Shown piece by piece: positions 23,901 through 35,120 of a DNA stretch of 64,000 nt (within the stretch, counting starts at the first letter, position 1; every line of letters starts with the position of its first letter). The stretch comes from Ischnura elegans (lineage: Eukaryota; Arthropoda; Insecta; Odonata; Coenagrionidae): NCBI RefSeq assembly GCF_921293095.1, contig NC_060254.1:6634001-6698000 (forward strand), written 5' to 3'. The translations under genes were made by a program, and so were the position numbers. The notes beneath the pieces were generated by a model, which was given only the letters and a program-made list of their open reading frames with translations, did not search any database and was not told the DNA's origin.

Positions 23901-26900
23901 TACAGTAGAACCTCGGTTATACGACCCTCAGTTATGCGATGACCTCACTTATACGCCGATTTATTTTGGTCCGGTGAATAACCCCATATGAACCCATGTA
24001 TTTCCAACCTCAGTTATGAAACTTTTCACTTATACGACAAACTCGGTTACGAAACGTATTTTCCCAGTCCAATGAGATAAAATACCTCACTTATACGACT
24101 TTTCAGATAACTGCTCTACGAGAAGATTGCGGTACGCGCGCCGATTTTAGTCACAGGAGCAGGGGTAGTATGTGCTCATCACATAGATATGTCAATGAAG
24201 AATACTAAGTTTTAATAATGAGCGATGCTGTTTATTAGATATTAATTTTAACTGCAGTAGATGATCGTTAATTCGGAATATCTATCTCTAACGGAAGATT
24301 GTCTAGAATTTTCCAAGGTTATGTTTTCCGTCGCCCCAGCGAAATAACACCTAAATGAGCCGTTAAAAATCCTCCCGTACCAAAAATTTGGCTTCCAAGG
24401 TCATCCAAAAGAGATTATCGTATTTGCAGTATAGATGTAAGTCGATGGTGATTCAACACGATGGTAAAAACAGCATGCATGGTCTCATTCCGCGGGACGA
24501 ATTGAGCCGGGGGAAAGTTGCTTACGCGGCGCGCCGATCAAAATTGACCTAACTTGTATCTCAGTGGGTTTAAATCAAACAAAGTTGGACCTTGAGTAGC
24601 TATTAGCTTGAGTCTGCCTGCTGGCAAGCGTTTATTTTTTAACTGAACGAGAGTTAGTACGAATGTCCTCTGAGAATAACTCGCGTCGTCAGTCGTAACG
24701 TAATCATTAAAGTCAAATTCAAAACGCGAAAGATAAGGCAGTTCCTTTCGACTCTGGAATGACTTATAACCATTATACCGAAGTACAAAAACAGTCTGGT
24801 GTTGTGATCAGATATGGGGAAGCAAAATATTACGTGAAGATGAGTCACACGGCTTGTGAGTCGAAGTTCCCGGCGCTGAATTCGCGTAAGAATGCCGACA
24901 GAGAAGCTATACCCGGTAGATTCAATCTACTATTGCTAAAATTTCACGGAAAAATTCTTTTTTAGTGCGTAAACATTTTTGAGAGGGGAGATTTTTTCGA
25001 GCTCTTAATATATTTTTGTTCAATCATCACTGACGGCAGTTGTGCGGTTATTTCAAATGCTCACTTAAAAAAAGTGATCTAAGCACCAGAAAAGTCTTAC
25101 AATTAGTCACGGAATATCCCGGATACCAGTGGCGCAACTAGGAATATGCTTTGGGGGTGATGGTAGTACCTGAGGGGCGACTGGGCGCTCGTCCCGGTCA
25201 CAGCCAATTTCCAACTCAACCGAGTCCCTTACCGTAACCTGCTTATATATGCCCAAGCAGCCAAGATGGCCGGCCTAGGCATATATTAGAGGAGTACGGT
25301 CCGGGATGGACGGTCGGCGAGATTGGCTGCAGACGGGACGAACCTCCAGGACACATTGCGTGTCGGATCCTTTATTATGTTTACAAACAGTTTGCAATAG
25401 TCATCATTTTGGAATAAAAGGCCTGTGCCCTTGCGGAGACAAGCTAATACAGACATATTATCAATATACATAGTCAATTCAACAAAATCAGGTAACAGTG
25501 GTAAAAGAAATAGTGTGCCTCGTAACGCTGCCTCCCCTTCAGCATAGTAGATAGGTAACTGGTGAGCGAACGGGATAATCCGCTCATAATCCAAGACCGG
25601 ACAGACAACTGCACCCTGGAACGGGGTGGCGTCAGTATAGGCCCGGTAGTGGACGTTGTATGGAGCACATTTCCGCACCTTCTGGAAGAGACCATCGTTC
25701 CAGCAGCGATGGAGCCAGTCTGTGCGACGGGCATAGCAATGATTGATGAGAAAGTATGGCAGCTTCAGTATATAAGCGATCCAAGCGACGTATCCCGCTA
25801 ACTTGGGAACGTCCAGAGTGCAAAGGCGGGGGAGAATGTTAACCCCCCCTCCCCCCCAATTTCCGGGGATTCCCGGAAAATTTAAAAAAAGAGCATGCCT
25901 GTAAATATGTTTTACATCATTTTGGCTCCTAAAATTTAACTTTGAGTAGATGCAGTTGTTGTTTATCAAAGCTAGACTTTTGTTTTAAATTTTTTTTCAA
26001 TTCTCTGCGGCTTTGGAGGGGGATCTATCCCCTCATCGACCCACCATAATTACGCCACTGCCGGGTGCTCCATATTATCTATGGCATGGTATTTAGAGGG
26101 AAGAAACCAACAGCTGGGGTCATTTTCGACATGAGGTAAGGGAGGGAGTATAGAAACCCTGTGTTGGAATTAGCCAGGTTGTAACAATAGGCTTAACCAG
26201 GGCTTAATGTTCCATCTGCCGGACATGGTGTTGCACTGGAAGTTCCGTCCACACTACTTTCAAGCAGGGATACAGCCATCTCTGAAAACTTTCTGCCTCG
26301 GCCATGACATGAACCCTGGTCCATAGGGTGGGAAGCCTTCGTGATACATTAGTGAAATTTTGCTCCCTAGTTATGGGGTTAATTTGGATGACTTTCCTTA
26401 GGTATTTCATTTCTTTAATCTACAATCATGGGTTTGCCTATAGGTGGTGAAATGAATTTCCTGAAACTGCTTTTAATGAGTCAACTTTTTTAAAAAATTG
26501 GCTTCTCTGTGAACATTTAGTGTCATCATTCCGAAATCTCTCCAGTATGATAGCCTTGCAGATCAGTACCAGAAATGCTAGATGTTCAACCGCGGATAAT
26601 GTTGTTCAGGAATGTAGAATTATATTTCTCTTAAAGTAACACATCATCTGTGGTGTTGCTTGTGTGAAAATAAGATTATTAGGCTTCAATTTCTTGCCTC
26701 CAAATGAGTAATTGCATCCTGGAAACAAACCAGCCCCTTTAGGAAAGGATTTCATGCTGAATACCGAAAAACCTCACATATGAAACTTCCTCACTTATGA
26801 AACTTTTTTTGGTTTTCCGCTGAAAGTTTCATAAGTGAGGTTCTACTGTATTATAATTTTCTTAAAACAATTGTCATCCTCTCATTACGTATTTTTACTA

Positions 26901-29900
26901 CCCAATTTTTTAGCTGATTCCTGAAAAGTATTATCCAACCTTAATTGGGCAAAGAACATTTAATCAATGAATTTGTTGCTGCATTTAGCACCTTTTAGTT
27001 ACTTAAAATAATATTTTTTATTCATAAAAAGCCATTCCAATCATTACAGGCCCTAAAAACTGAAAAAAATGGCAGGTCCTCATTTAGTGTTTTTCCGCAT
27101 TTAGTGTTTTAAATTTTGTCCCCGCTGAAAAACCTTAAATCAGGATTCTACTGTATTTTGTTTTTTTTTTAATTATTTAAAAACCAATTTTAGGAAACAA
27201 TAGCAATATTTAGGAAGTAAGATATGCAGTCACATGTTCTCTGATAAATTCTTTGCATTTTGGTACCTCATTTGTATAGTTTGGCTGCATATAAGTTGAG
27301 AAAAAGATATCTATACAGTAGAAATAATATAGAAGATAGTCGGTATGAATTCATGGAAAAAGAACAAGTACAGTAGTACCTCATTTATGAAACTTTCTAG
27401 CTAACCTCTATATCTAGAGGTTGACCCACCATCCGCAACCCGATGGACGCACTCGGTGGCTTAAAGCTCAGCCGCGAGAATGCATCGTGTACACACCTTA
27501 TTTCAATTACAGTAGAACCTCACTTATGAAACTTTCAGCGGAAAACCAAAAAAAGTTTCATAGGTGAGGAAGTTTCATGTGTGAGGTTTTTTGGTATTTA
27601 GCATGAAATCCTTTCCTATAGGGGCTGGTTTGTTTTCAGGATGCAATTACTCATTTGGAGGCAAGAAATTGAAGCCTAATGATCTTATTTTCTGAAAAGT
27701 AACACCCCAGATGATGTGTTACTTTAAGAGAAATATAATTTTACATTCCTGAACAACTTTACCGACGGTTGAACGACTAGCATTTCTGGTACTAAGCTGC
27801 AAGGCTATCACACTGGAGAGATTTCGGAATGATGGCACTAAATGTTCACCGAGAAGCCAATTTTTTAAAGAAGTTGACTCATTAAAAGCGGTTTTCAGGA
27901 AATTCATTTTACCACCTATAGGCAAACCCCAGATTGGAGATTGAAGAAATGAAATACCTGAGGAAAGTCATCCAAATTAACCCCATAATTATGTATACCA
28001 TTTTTCTGAACTGACGGCGGCTGACCTTGAGCGTGCTCGAAACCCACCCACTCTTCTAGCCAATCACAGAAGAGCGACAGGAGAAAGTGAGGTATTTTAT
28101 CACATTGGACTGGAAAAATACGTTCCATAACCGAGGTCGTCGTACAGGTGAAGAGTTTCATAACTGAGGTTGGAAATACATGGGTTCATATGGGGTTATT
28201 CACCGGACCAAAGAAATCGGCGTATAAGTGAGGTCATCGTATAACTGAGGGTCGTATAACCGAGGTTCTACTGTATTCACTTTTGCTACAATTCTTGAAC
28301 CACAATTCAAAATCAGTGTATTTCAAGATTCAAATAAAGTTGAGATAGTAAAAAATTAATTAAATTTTGAGATTACAAGTCTGTCTAAACAATGTCACCC
28401 AACAGCAATAAATGTGGGGAATTTTTCAAAATGAAAAAGTTGATTTTAAAATGTATATGATGTATACCATTTTAATTATACATTCATTAAGTGAAGTAGA
28501 AGAATAACATTTACTATGCATTGTGCAATTCTAGTATTCGAGGTATTCAAAATCCTAGATGCTCAAATATTCAAGCCATGATTTAATATTCGAGTTCAAG
28601 AAATCTTCTCTTCAACCCATCTCTAATATATACATATGTAAAGTAATATCGAAAAATGACGCATTTGGGACAAGCTAAGTTTTATAGTTCCTTTACTTCA
28701 TCTCTTATTCCATGAAGTTCGAAGATCCGTAAAAGTCGTTGATGTTTTCTTTTAATAAAAATTCCTACGGTTCCCAAATTTTACAACTTAGGCAAGAAAG
28801 TACTTGTACAGCCACACTAGTGTATTGCAACAATTTTCAGCAGGCAGTAATGCTGTAAATTGGAGACATCAGAACCTGCTGCTTGAGCATGTGGGACAAT
28901 TGGTTTTTCTGCATGAGAATTCGAAAGGATAAAATATTACATGATTTATTCAGGTACATAATCTTAATTACAATAAGGCAAATACCTTTAATGAAGGCTC
29001 TTCTGTGCAGTTTGGATACATTTATAAATTAAATTGATACAGGTGAATTCATATCATTTGTGCTTATGGAACTGTGTACGACTCATTAATTTTCATTCCT
29101 CTCCTAATTCTGGCATAATTTACATCAATGTTCCTCATAATAAATAACTTAAAACTAGAAACCAATAGCCTATTCTTTAATAGAACCAATTCCTACAATC
29201 TCCTAGACCTTCTCATTTTATTTTGAGAGAATTTTGTTTGAGACATTTGTTGAGAAAAGTTTGGGACATATTTGTCATTCAGATATTATAGGGTTTAGAC
29301 ATAGTACCCTTCACTCAGGTTCTACTCCCAGCTTAATACATATGTCAATATCAATTAAACAACTTACTACTGTCTGCGCAAAATACTTTGTTTTTACAAA
29401 AAATTTTTCCAAAGGCAAAGCTTTCCTGTTATGGGTGTAAGTGCAGACTTGGTTGTAAGGAGTTTTCATAATTAGAGAGGTTTGCCATAGGATATGTTTT
29501 GCATGCATTGTCCATCAGAAGAGTGTGGGACTGAGCCAGTGACTTTGAAATGGGAAGTTCCCTGAATGTGGGTTTGTTGTACAGAGGTTTTACTGTAACT
29601 CTAGGGAAGGAATGGAATGCAACTGCAACCAAGCAAACGAGGGATTAGGGTGATTAATAAGGGATGGCCACGCATCATTCGTGATGGTTCGTAAGTTTAG
29701 GCTGTTTACGGAATGAGGGTGTGGGAGAGAATAATGATGAAGGGATGGTCAAACGTACATTTTTCCTGCCGTCACCATATATGTTTCTCAGCTGAAAGGT
29801 TTGTGTGCAATAAGTATAATTACTTTGCCCTTTTCTTTTTAGGTCAATCTGAATGGTCCTCTCCTCCAGGAGCAGGTGAAGGGCACCTTGGATGCTTTCA

Positions 29901-31705
29901 ATTGTCAAGTGAGAGATACTCTGACGATGCCTGCACCATCAATTCGTTGCCAACACTGGCTACTTCTAGTCATGGACCTTACTACCCAAGGGTGGAATGT
30001 GCACGATTTACCGGACTACTTGAAAACGTACTACTCGGAGAAGCTTGGCAAGTCATTTGACATCCTCGTTGGTGATACATACAAGCGCCCCACAAAATTG
30101 GAATCTATCATTCCTGTGAACAAAATGAATGCTGATGGTAAGTGATCTCATCTAATCATTTGTTTCATGGATGTAGAGAGTTGTTTTAGGCGGAGTATAT
30201 TTCATAGTTTTCATTTCAGTTTATAGTTTCATATGTTATTTATGGCTCTATTTTCCTATAAGTGCTCACATACCATGTTCAATAAATAAAAGAGGTGACT
30301 TGCGCAGCCTATAATTCCTTGCCTGCAGAAATATTTCAACTAACTTCGCTTCCATCCATGGAGACAGAAATACTCGACCGCATTGCTACTTCGCTTCTGA
30401 AATGAAAATATTTCATGAATTTACAGTGACTCAAAGTGAAACAAATCTGATTTTGCAATAATTTTATTCCCATATTTCCCTGTGCATCACATTCTTACTA
30501 CTGCCTTGGTAATTTTTGCAATGCTTGCATGTATGATCATAGTTCACAACTTGATGTGCTTAGTGACAGTCATATGTCTGGCCTGCGTATCCAAGCCACG
30601 TAATCTGACTCTTCCGTCGGGAGCCTGGGAAGTCAATTTGCAGCAATTCTGTGCATCTCTCCACATGCAACAGTGTTAGGTGTGGTAGGCAACTAAGTAA
30701 TTGATACGCAACAATGAAATTGTTTTTACTGTCAGGCAGCTCGCCCAGCATTCTCACTGGTAAATCACATCGTTTAGCAGATCCAGCGTTTCTGTTCGCC
30801 CTCCACACAGTTTTTATTCAGATCCATGCGTGCATTGTAGTTTGGAGAACGGGACTTTGGTGAAACTGTCAAAAGCACACTCAATTTATCGTCAAATTTT
30901 TGCAGTAGTCACGTGTTTATTTATGTTTTATAATGTTTAGCATGCCATATGTCATAAAAATGAGGGATCAATTTTCTAGGGAGGTGGGATCAGGGAAGGG
31001 GGAGCAGCAAACTAATATCTGCCCATGGCAAATCCCCTGTGTGTTGTCTCCCTGAAAAGTGGTGATAAAAGTTGAAGAAATATGTATAAAAAAATAACAG
31101 TCACCTCATGTATAATTTTGAAAAGAGCTTGAATTTCATTAACAGGAATTGAAAGAAAAAGTTGTTTATCTTACAGCAGTAATTTTTTTATAGCTATCAA
31201 ATATGCGGACACAGGTACATGCATTTGAAGTTCCTGCCTTTGGACTCATTCCAATTTGTGGCTCAACTCAACTATTCCAGGTCCACCCATGGTTCCGAGG
31301 AAGTCGGAAGGCAGTATTTCGAGCGAGAGCAGTGGTGCAAGCCGAGATGCAAGTCACTTTGGCAAGGCGGCTTCCGAGTACCGTTCGAGGGGGGATGGGG
31401 ACCAGAGGAGGAAGCCAGCGTACTGGGGTCATGATGACCGATTTGAAGACGTGGACAACTCCTCGGGCCCTCCCAGCCGAAGTAGAGGTTTCTCCGAGAG
31501 AGGTGGTGGGGGGAGGAGGGGGGGAGGGGGGCATTGGAGGGGAGGCTACAATGAGGGTGGTGGCGGGAGGCGCCACAACGACGATTCGCAGGGCGGCGGC
31601 AGGAGGCGCTTCAATGACGATTCAAATGAGGGTGGTGGACGCAAGCAGCCATTTCCCTCCATGCCTCCACCGCAACCTATCACTCAAGAAGAAAGCTGGG
31701 ATTGA
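14987..31705 (+). CDS. MIF4G-domain protein with C-terminal RGG tail (translation-factor type), complete
   Basis: Coding exons are 15081-15289, 15359-15510, 21598-21806, 29843-30137, 31194-31214 and 31281-31705. They sum to 1,311 nt (436 aa) with phases that join. An upstream ATG at 14987-14989 sits directly before a GTACGT donor, so translation may begin there and add one Met. Residues 5-30 are Gly/Arg/Pro-rich. Residues ~36-285 look like an all-helical MIF4G repeat domain (MVPKVVKFWKKLCNF, RFLNAVALFGGIFHNVTLPG, LLLVMDLTTQGWNV), the fold used by eIF4G, PAIP1, CTIF and MIF4GD as a translation scaffold. Residues 363-416 are an RGG/RRGGGG low-complexity tail like those of RNA-binding proteins. 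The protein ends in QEESWD. Which MIF4G subfamily it belongs to is not certain. A 21-nt micro-exon precedes a 66-nt intron, while other introns reach 8 kb. Confidence 0.82.
16225..16350 (-). mobile_element. Penelope-like element terminal fragment with hammerhead-like motif
   Basis: It is similar over about 120 bp to 40,815-40,930, sharing CCCCAG, a poly-A stretch, GTACTAAA and a GGTGG/CCACC hairpin. On the minus strand CUGAAGA (16338-16332) is followed by one A, a GGUGG/CCACC hairpin (16330-16314), GAAA (16313-16310) and an AAUU palindrome. The match to the 40.9-kb segment, which is part of a PLE 3' region, assigns it to that family. Confidence 0.6.
17495..17920 (-). pseudogene. Non-LTR retrotransposon ORF1-like remnant
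   Basis: A 141-codon open frame. Residues ~70-141 (HKHIHVWKVQPMTTTEDEVR, then a Phe/Arg-rich segment with YASFRVF and SGPRMRLF) resemble the RRM-like domain after the zinc finger in ORF1 of CR1/Jockey-type elements, which binds the element's own RNA. No zinc finger precedes it and no reverse transcriptase follows, so this is a fragment. A domesticated host exon is possible but less likely. I judged it from remembered motifs. Confidence 0.45.
18527..18936. mobile_element. Short hAT-like MITE (GAGATG...CATCTC ends)
   Basis: The left end reads GAGATGTGCGAATAGTATCC. The right end reversed reads GAGATGGGTCGAATAGCAGT. The body is full of TATTCGA motifs. A second, partial copy lies at about 28,515-28,625. 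No coding capacity is seen. Confidence 0.5.
19080..19735 (+). mobile_element. Fragment of the Tigger family found at 58.1-62.6 kb
   Basis: It is the reverse complement of about 58,150-58,810 with indels. Shared landmarks include CAGATGACC versus GGTCATCGGTATT, CATTTCCACTAGC versus GCTAGTGGAAATG, and GAACGAATTTGCGCTATA near 19,705. It stops just short of the outermost TIR and lacks transposase sequence. Confidence 0.65.
20164..20284 (-). repeat. tRNA-derived SINE, family 1
   Basis: Reversed, it starts CCGGCCTCGGTGGCGGCGGG and has the B-box GGTTCGAGTCCC. It matches the plus-strand copy at 43.99 kb, differing mainly by point changes. Confidence 0.65.
20760..21015 (+). mobile_element. piggyBac end fragment
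   Basis: It is colinear with 43.85-44.31 kb, the right end of the piggyBac at 41.0-44.3 kb. Shared text includes GTCCTTGCA, GGTGGCTGG and GAGCACGG near the TTAA at 21,012-21,015. It lacks the SINE present in the 44-kb copy. No opposite end was found nearby. Confidence 0.55.
23315..24620. repeat. Inverted repeat spanning the left end of element B
   Basis: About 250 bp around 23,315-23,580 is the imperfect reverse complement of about 24,400-24,620. Landmarks are CAGCGCGCCGCGTAAGCAAC on the left and GTTGCTTACGCGGCGCGCCG on the right, and AAGGTCCAACC on the left against GTTGGACCTT on the right. The 23.90-24.09-kb pogo terminus lies between the arms. Confidence 0.65.
25127..26060. mobile_element. 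hAT-like element carrying a retroelement fragment
   Basis: The ends are CAGTGGCGCAACTAGG on the left and ATTACGCCACTG on the right, the same type as the element at 9,672-10,517. The flanking 8-mers CCGGATAC and CCGGGTGC match at 6 of 8 positions, both differences being transitions, like an aged 8-bp duplication. The cargo is an RNase H-like reading frame on the minus strand. Confidence 0.6.
25286..25969 (-). pseudogene. Retroelement RNase H-like fragment, hepadnavirus/DIRS-type
   Basis: A 227-codon open frame. The first ~44 residues are probably flanking transposon sequence. Residues ~45-110 look like the RT thumb/connection (VPKLAGYVAWIAY). Residues 111-223 look like RNase H with all four acidic residues in order: Asp113 in YTDATP, Glu144 in LPIYYAEGEAAL, Asp170 in YIDN, and Asp219 in FVPSAANLADRPSR. 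The DATP, LPI..AE and VPSA.N.AD.PSR signatures are those of hepadnaviral polymerases and related or DIRS-like retroelements, not of gypsy, copia or BEL. Hepadnavirus-related retroelements have been reported from insect genomes. The upstream RT palm is not visible, so it is a truncated relic inside a hAT-like element, with no sign of a virus genome. Confidence 0.5.
27510..28273. mobile_element. pogo/Tigger-like element A, short copy opposite to B
   Basis: It runs from CAGTAGAACCTCACTTATGA to GAGGTTCTACTG with TA on each side, 764 bp. Its left ~470 bp is the reverse complement of 26,373-26,848, and its right ~180 bp is the reverse complement of 23,903-24,090. It is an internally deleted copy; short open frames inside carry no recognisable domain. 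Confidence 0.7.
31215..31280 (+). other. 66-nt intron that decides the C-terminal frame
   Basis: Without removal of this segment the MIF4G frame meets TGA twelve bases after the donor. The donor ACAG|GTACAT and acceptor TATTCCAG|GTCC join the 21-nt exon to the RGG exon in phase. A longer overlapping frame reading through here is compositionally a shadow. Confidence 0.7.
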
Positions 31706-33795
31706 CAGTGACGACATGGAGGGACAAATTTGGTGGATTCTTAGTTTCATTTAAATGTCTAGCGTAATCACATGTTTATTTTCTGCCCTGGATGAGATAA
31801 TTGGCAAACTGTATAAATACTCAATGCCTGTGTGAAGTGAAATAGTTGACTGCTTTGGTGTAAAGGAATAGGTTTTCTCAAGCTGTGGTTTTCCTCTCTC
31901 AGTGCTGTATTATTTTGCATAACTCAACGCCTGTAAAGTAAGTATTCAAGTGTTTTAATTTTGATAAATTATATTTCTCGATTAAAAGGGTTTTACCCCA
32001 CTCTTCCTCTTTTGCCTTGCAATTGTTATTTTAGTCGTCCCTGCTACCCAAGGTGGCTTGACTTACTGATTATGAAACCCTCCAGCCAATTTTTTAAAAT
32101 ACAGGAGTGACATAATTTTGGCCAGTGTGGTAGTACCTAATGGAAGGAGTTTTGACTTGCACAAAGGCCATGGAGTGGGAATTGGAGGCAGACTATCGTG
32201 TGAAGGCAGCAAATGAGCCTGGAAGGAAAGCCAGGCGATTTGATGGGAAGATCTGCGTGACCTTTCAAATTTATTGCTGTGTTATCTTGTTGTGGCGGAG
32301 TAGGTGTGGCTGTGGGAAGTGGGGTGGGTGGGGCGGCTTTAGTGAGATCCCCCTTGTGAGGGTGGGGCGGAGGGAAAAGTGCCAAGGCAGATAGAGTCAC
32401 AGAAAACTTAACATGTATTACTAACTGTATGTAGCCGACCTCGCTTGTTGAATTAAATGCGTGGCCACAGGCTGAGACAATATTCCTGCTCATTCCAAGA
32501 GGATTGAGGATGATGCCATCACAGAGGCCCAGGAAATAGTCGGTTACCATGCCAAATCTAGTGCTAATTGTGGAAGTACATGTAAGGTTTGGTAACATTA
32601 CTAGCAGATTCATGACTTAAACGTAGGTGAGAGCATTTGAATTCCTGAAGCACTGACTCAAGCCTTCTGTCTTGTGATTGGCGAAGGAATAGTTAACGTA
32701 CTGAGAAACTTTCCCCCTGCTCACCTCACTTGTTTTAGCCTCACTCCCTTAGTCACTAAGATATTTTGAACCAAATATCGTGATGTTTTTACTCTTGTGA
32801 CTCATTTTATTTTATAAATAGGTGTAAATTTTTGATCAAGGGGAATATGTAGAGTGAGTACCAATAGATGGTTTTTGGGTCAAGACGAAGGGGAACTAGG
32901 AGAAAAGGTCTGCAAACCCCAAGCTTGTTCCAGACACCCAAGGTAAGCCTTTTAATTTGCATTCATGGCTGTGTACTGTGCTAAAGTTAATGTAAACAAG
33001 TGCCGAGGGGTGGATTTAGTATTTGCTGACCTGGGGAAAAGTCAAGGTACTTAGGTTTGATGTGTAATATGATGTAAAGTACTTAATCAATTATAATGAA
33101 ATGAACTGTAAACAAAAGAAAATTTATTTCTTTGCACGTACAATTTTCAGTGCTTCAAAAGCTGTACTTTTTCATACAAAGCTGGATGGAAAAATTGTTA
33201 ATGTAAGGATGAGTGACTGAAGGTTATTAATCACATTTATATAGTCATTTACAGTTTATTTCATTACAACAGAGCGAGTATTTACCTAAATACATACATC
33301 ACTTAAAACTGTGGTATCTTAACATGTTGCGAGGGCAGTTAATGGTTATGTACAGGTCATGATTAAACTTGACCGTTTAAATTATTTTGAGGTACATATA
33401 ATAAACAAGTGGCAATTGAATACAGCAAGGGTTTTAGCAAATCATAATGAATGAGTCCTCTAAATTCCTTTATTTCCTTTTTTGTAATACCATTTCATTG
33501 CCCCCTCTGAGGTGTGTTTGGAATGTCTGGTTGAAGTTTCTGATATCAGTTTCTTTTTTCTCGCACTGAAAGAGGAGATAATTCTTGCTGTTGTTGAAAT
33601 ATCAATGGAATAGTTATGTAATCTTGTTGCCTCTTCTTCACTGTTGCATATTTGCTCAATTTGGTTTGTTTGGACAACACACCTTGAAGGTGATTCCCAC
33701 ATGTACGCACAAAAAGTAACCGAGAGGAAATTTGAGCGTCCAATTTCGTTTGATGCACCAAAGAAGGTTATCGCTGTTAAGTATTTTGTTGTACA
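31706..33795. other. 3' UTR of the MIF4G gene and intergenic sequence
   Basis: The 3' UTR starts after the TGA at 31,703-31,705. A variant poly(A) signal, ATTAAA, lies at 31,981-31,986; the cleavage site is not determined. A G-rich patch lies at 32,280-32,370. No further gene is recognised. Confidence 0.4.
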
Positions 33796-33985
33796 AAGGC
33801 CGCTATGCATGGTGAATGATCATGCGAATGAAATCATTCTCTTTGTATAATGGAAAATTTTGCGAATGAAACATCATGCGCATGATCATTCAGTGAAAAT
33901 TAGAACATGTTCTAATTTGCTCGCATGATCCTGTGAATTTTCACGTGATCATTCAGTATGATTATTCACCGTGTATACCGACCTT
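33796..33985. mobile_element. Palindromic MITE, ~190 bp
   Basis: The left end AAGGCCGCTATGCATGGTGA pairs with the right end, which reversed reads AAGGTCGGTATACACGGTGA. The centre is the perfect palindrome AATTAGAACATGTTCTAATT at 33,899-33,918. GAATGATCATGCG-like units fill both arms. No coding content. Confidence 0.65.
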
Positions 33986-35120
33986 AAGATCTTGAGTGAA
34001 TCATTCACTGAATCATATAAATACAGTGATTGTGCATCCACAAAAAACAGCAATGTAACTGCAGTATATCACTCAAGCTCATTCTATTTGCTTTTAAATT
34101 GTAACCACTGAACTGCAGTTGTGGTATTTACCTTTCTGATAATGCAATGATAATGACTTCTCCGTTTAAATAATAAATATCTTGACAGCTCCATATTTCG
34201 GTTTAATTACAATTATGGCAACTCTATGTTGACTATCGGTACACATAAATCACTATTTCATATGTTAAATTTGCTACTGTACGGTGGAAAACTTGATGCT
34301 TCGACGCCATAGCTGGTGGTAATGGCAAGGGTGATAGGATAAGGGCAGCTCTCCCATTGGTAATACTGCATCACCCCATTTCAAGGCGAGGGTGGAACGT
34401 TTGGGTAATCTCCTCCAATGTCTTTACCCTAAGATCATGGTCCTTGTATTAATCTTGCGAGACATCCCTTAAGTTGGACCTTTTTTCTACTTCTCTAATT
34501 GACCGCTCAGTGTCAATTCCACTATCCATGGTGAAAAGATGCACTTGCACTGTTATCATCGAGGTCGCTCTTAAGTCTACTGACGAACGCGCTTGTTCCG
34601 CATCAGCCGTCATTCATGTGTAAGCACAAACCTGCCTCTGTGGCCCATGTGCACGCGGATGATGCACTGGGCCTAGGGGGTCTGCATGCAGATGGCTCCT
34701 CCCCATGCAGACGGTCTATACTCATGTGTAAGCATCCATTAGGTTCAATGGAACCAAATCCGTCGGCATGCATTTGAAACGGGCTTTAAGGCAGAACTCA
34801 CCCCAGACTAGAGTTGTGGCAGCCAGAGTTTTCCCCTGATAGAAGGAAGGTGACTGCTCGTGCCGTTCGGCCAATCGCTACCCTAGTTTACCCCTCCTCT
34901 ACTATGTTGTTACTTGTGGTGAATCGACAGAAATGCCTGGAAATATGTACACTTTTTTTCATTGTCTCTTTTAAAGATGTATGTATGAACTGCACTCTGC
35001 CTTTGCAGGAGCTTTTGTCTCTCTGTCTTGATACTCTTCATCTACAGCTCTCCACATCCCTCTGTAATCTTTTAAGTTCAACTTATGTTGAGCACCTCAT
35101 GTTACACATAATTTGTTGTA
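33986..35120. other. Intergenic, no recognised gene
   Basis: About 1.1 kb. A stretch at 34.60-34.76 kb repeats TGCATGCAGA-like and CATGTGTAAGCA words and may be part of a small repeat. No domain or transposon end is identified. Confidence 0.4.

Larger units (their letters stand above)
23903..26848. mobile_element. pogo/Tigger-like element B nested in C
   Basis: The left end is CAGTAGAACCTCGGTTATAC, preceded by TA. The right end is AAGTGAGGTTCTACTG, followed by TA. The two ~190-470 bp end sequences match those of element A (27,510-28,273) in reverse order, so B and A are copies of one family in opposite orientation. B is longer because of insertions, including a hAT-like element at 25,127-26,060. 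Its transposase is not recognisable. Confidence 0.65.
22426..27153. mobile_element. pogo/Tigger-like element C, interrupted
   Basis: The left end reads CAGTCAGATCCGGATTTAAC and the right end reversed reads CAGTAGAATCCTGATTTAAG, each next to TA. Both termini carry CCGCATTTAG motifs. Its own sequence is about 1.8 kb; the middle is displaced by element B. No intact transposase is visible. Confidence 0.5.
21807..29842 (+). other. 8.0-kb intron of the MIF4G gene, mostly nested DNA transposons
   Basis: Positions 22,426-28,273 are nested and adjacent pogo-like elements. Outside them, 21,807-22,425 and 28,630-29,842 are AT-rich with no recognised feature. One lone GGTTTTACTGTA motif near 29,590 looks like the right end of a further pogo-like copy. 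Confidence 0.55.

Noticed and set aside
31203-31754. 183-codon open frame overlapping the RGG exon
   Set aside because: It is a frame shadow of the Gly/Arg-rich exon. The 66-nt intron and the phase of all upstream exons support the other frame.
32137-32613. 158-codon minus-strand open frame
   Set aside because: Pro/Thr-rich translation of a G-rich patch, with no motif and no splice signals.
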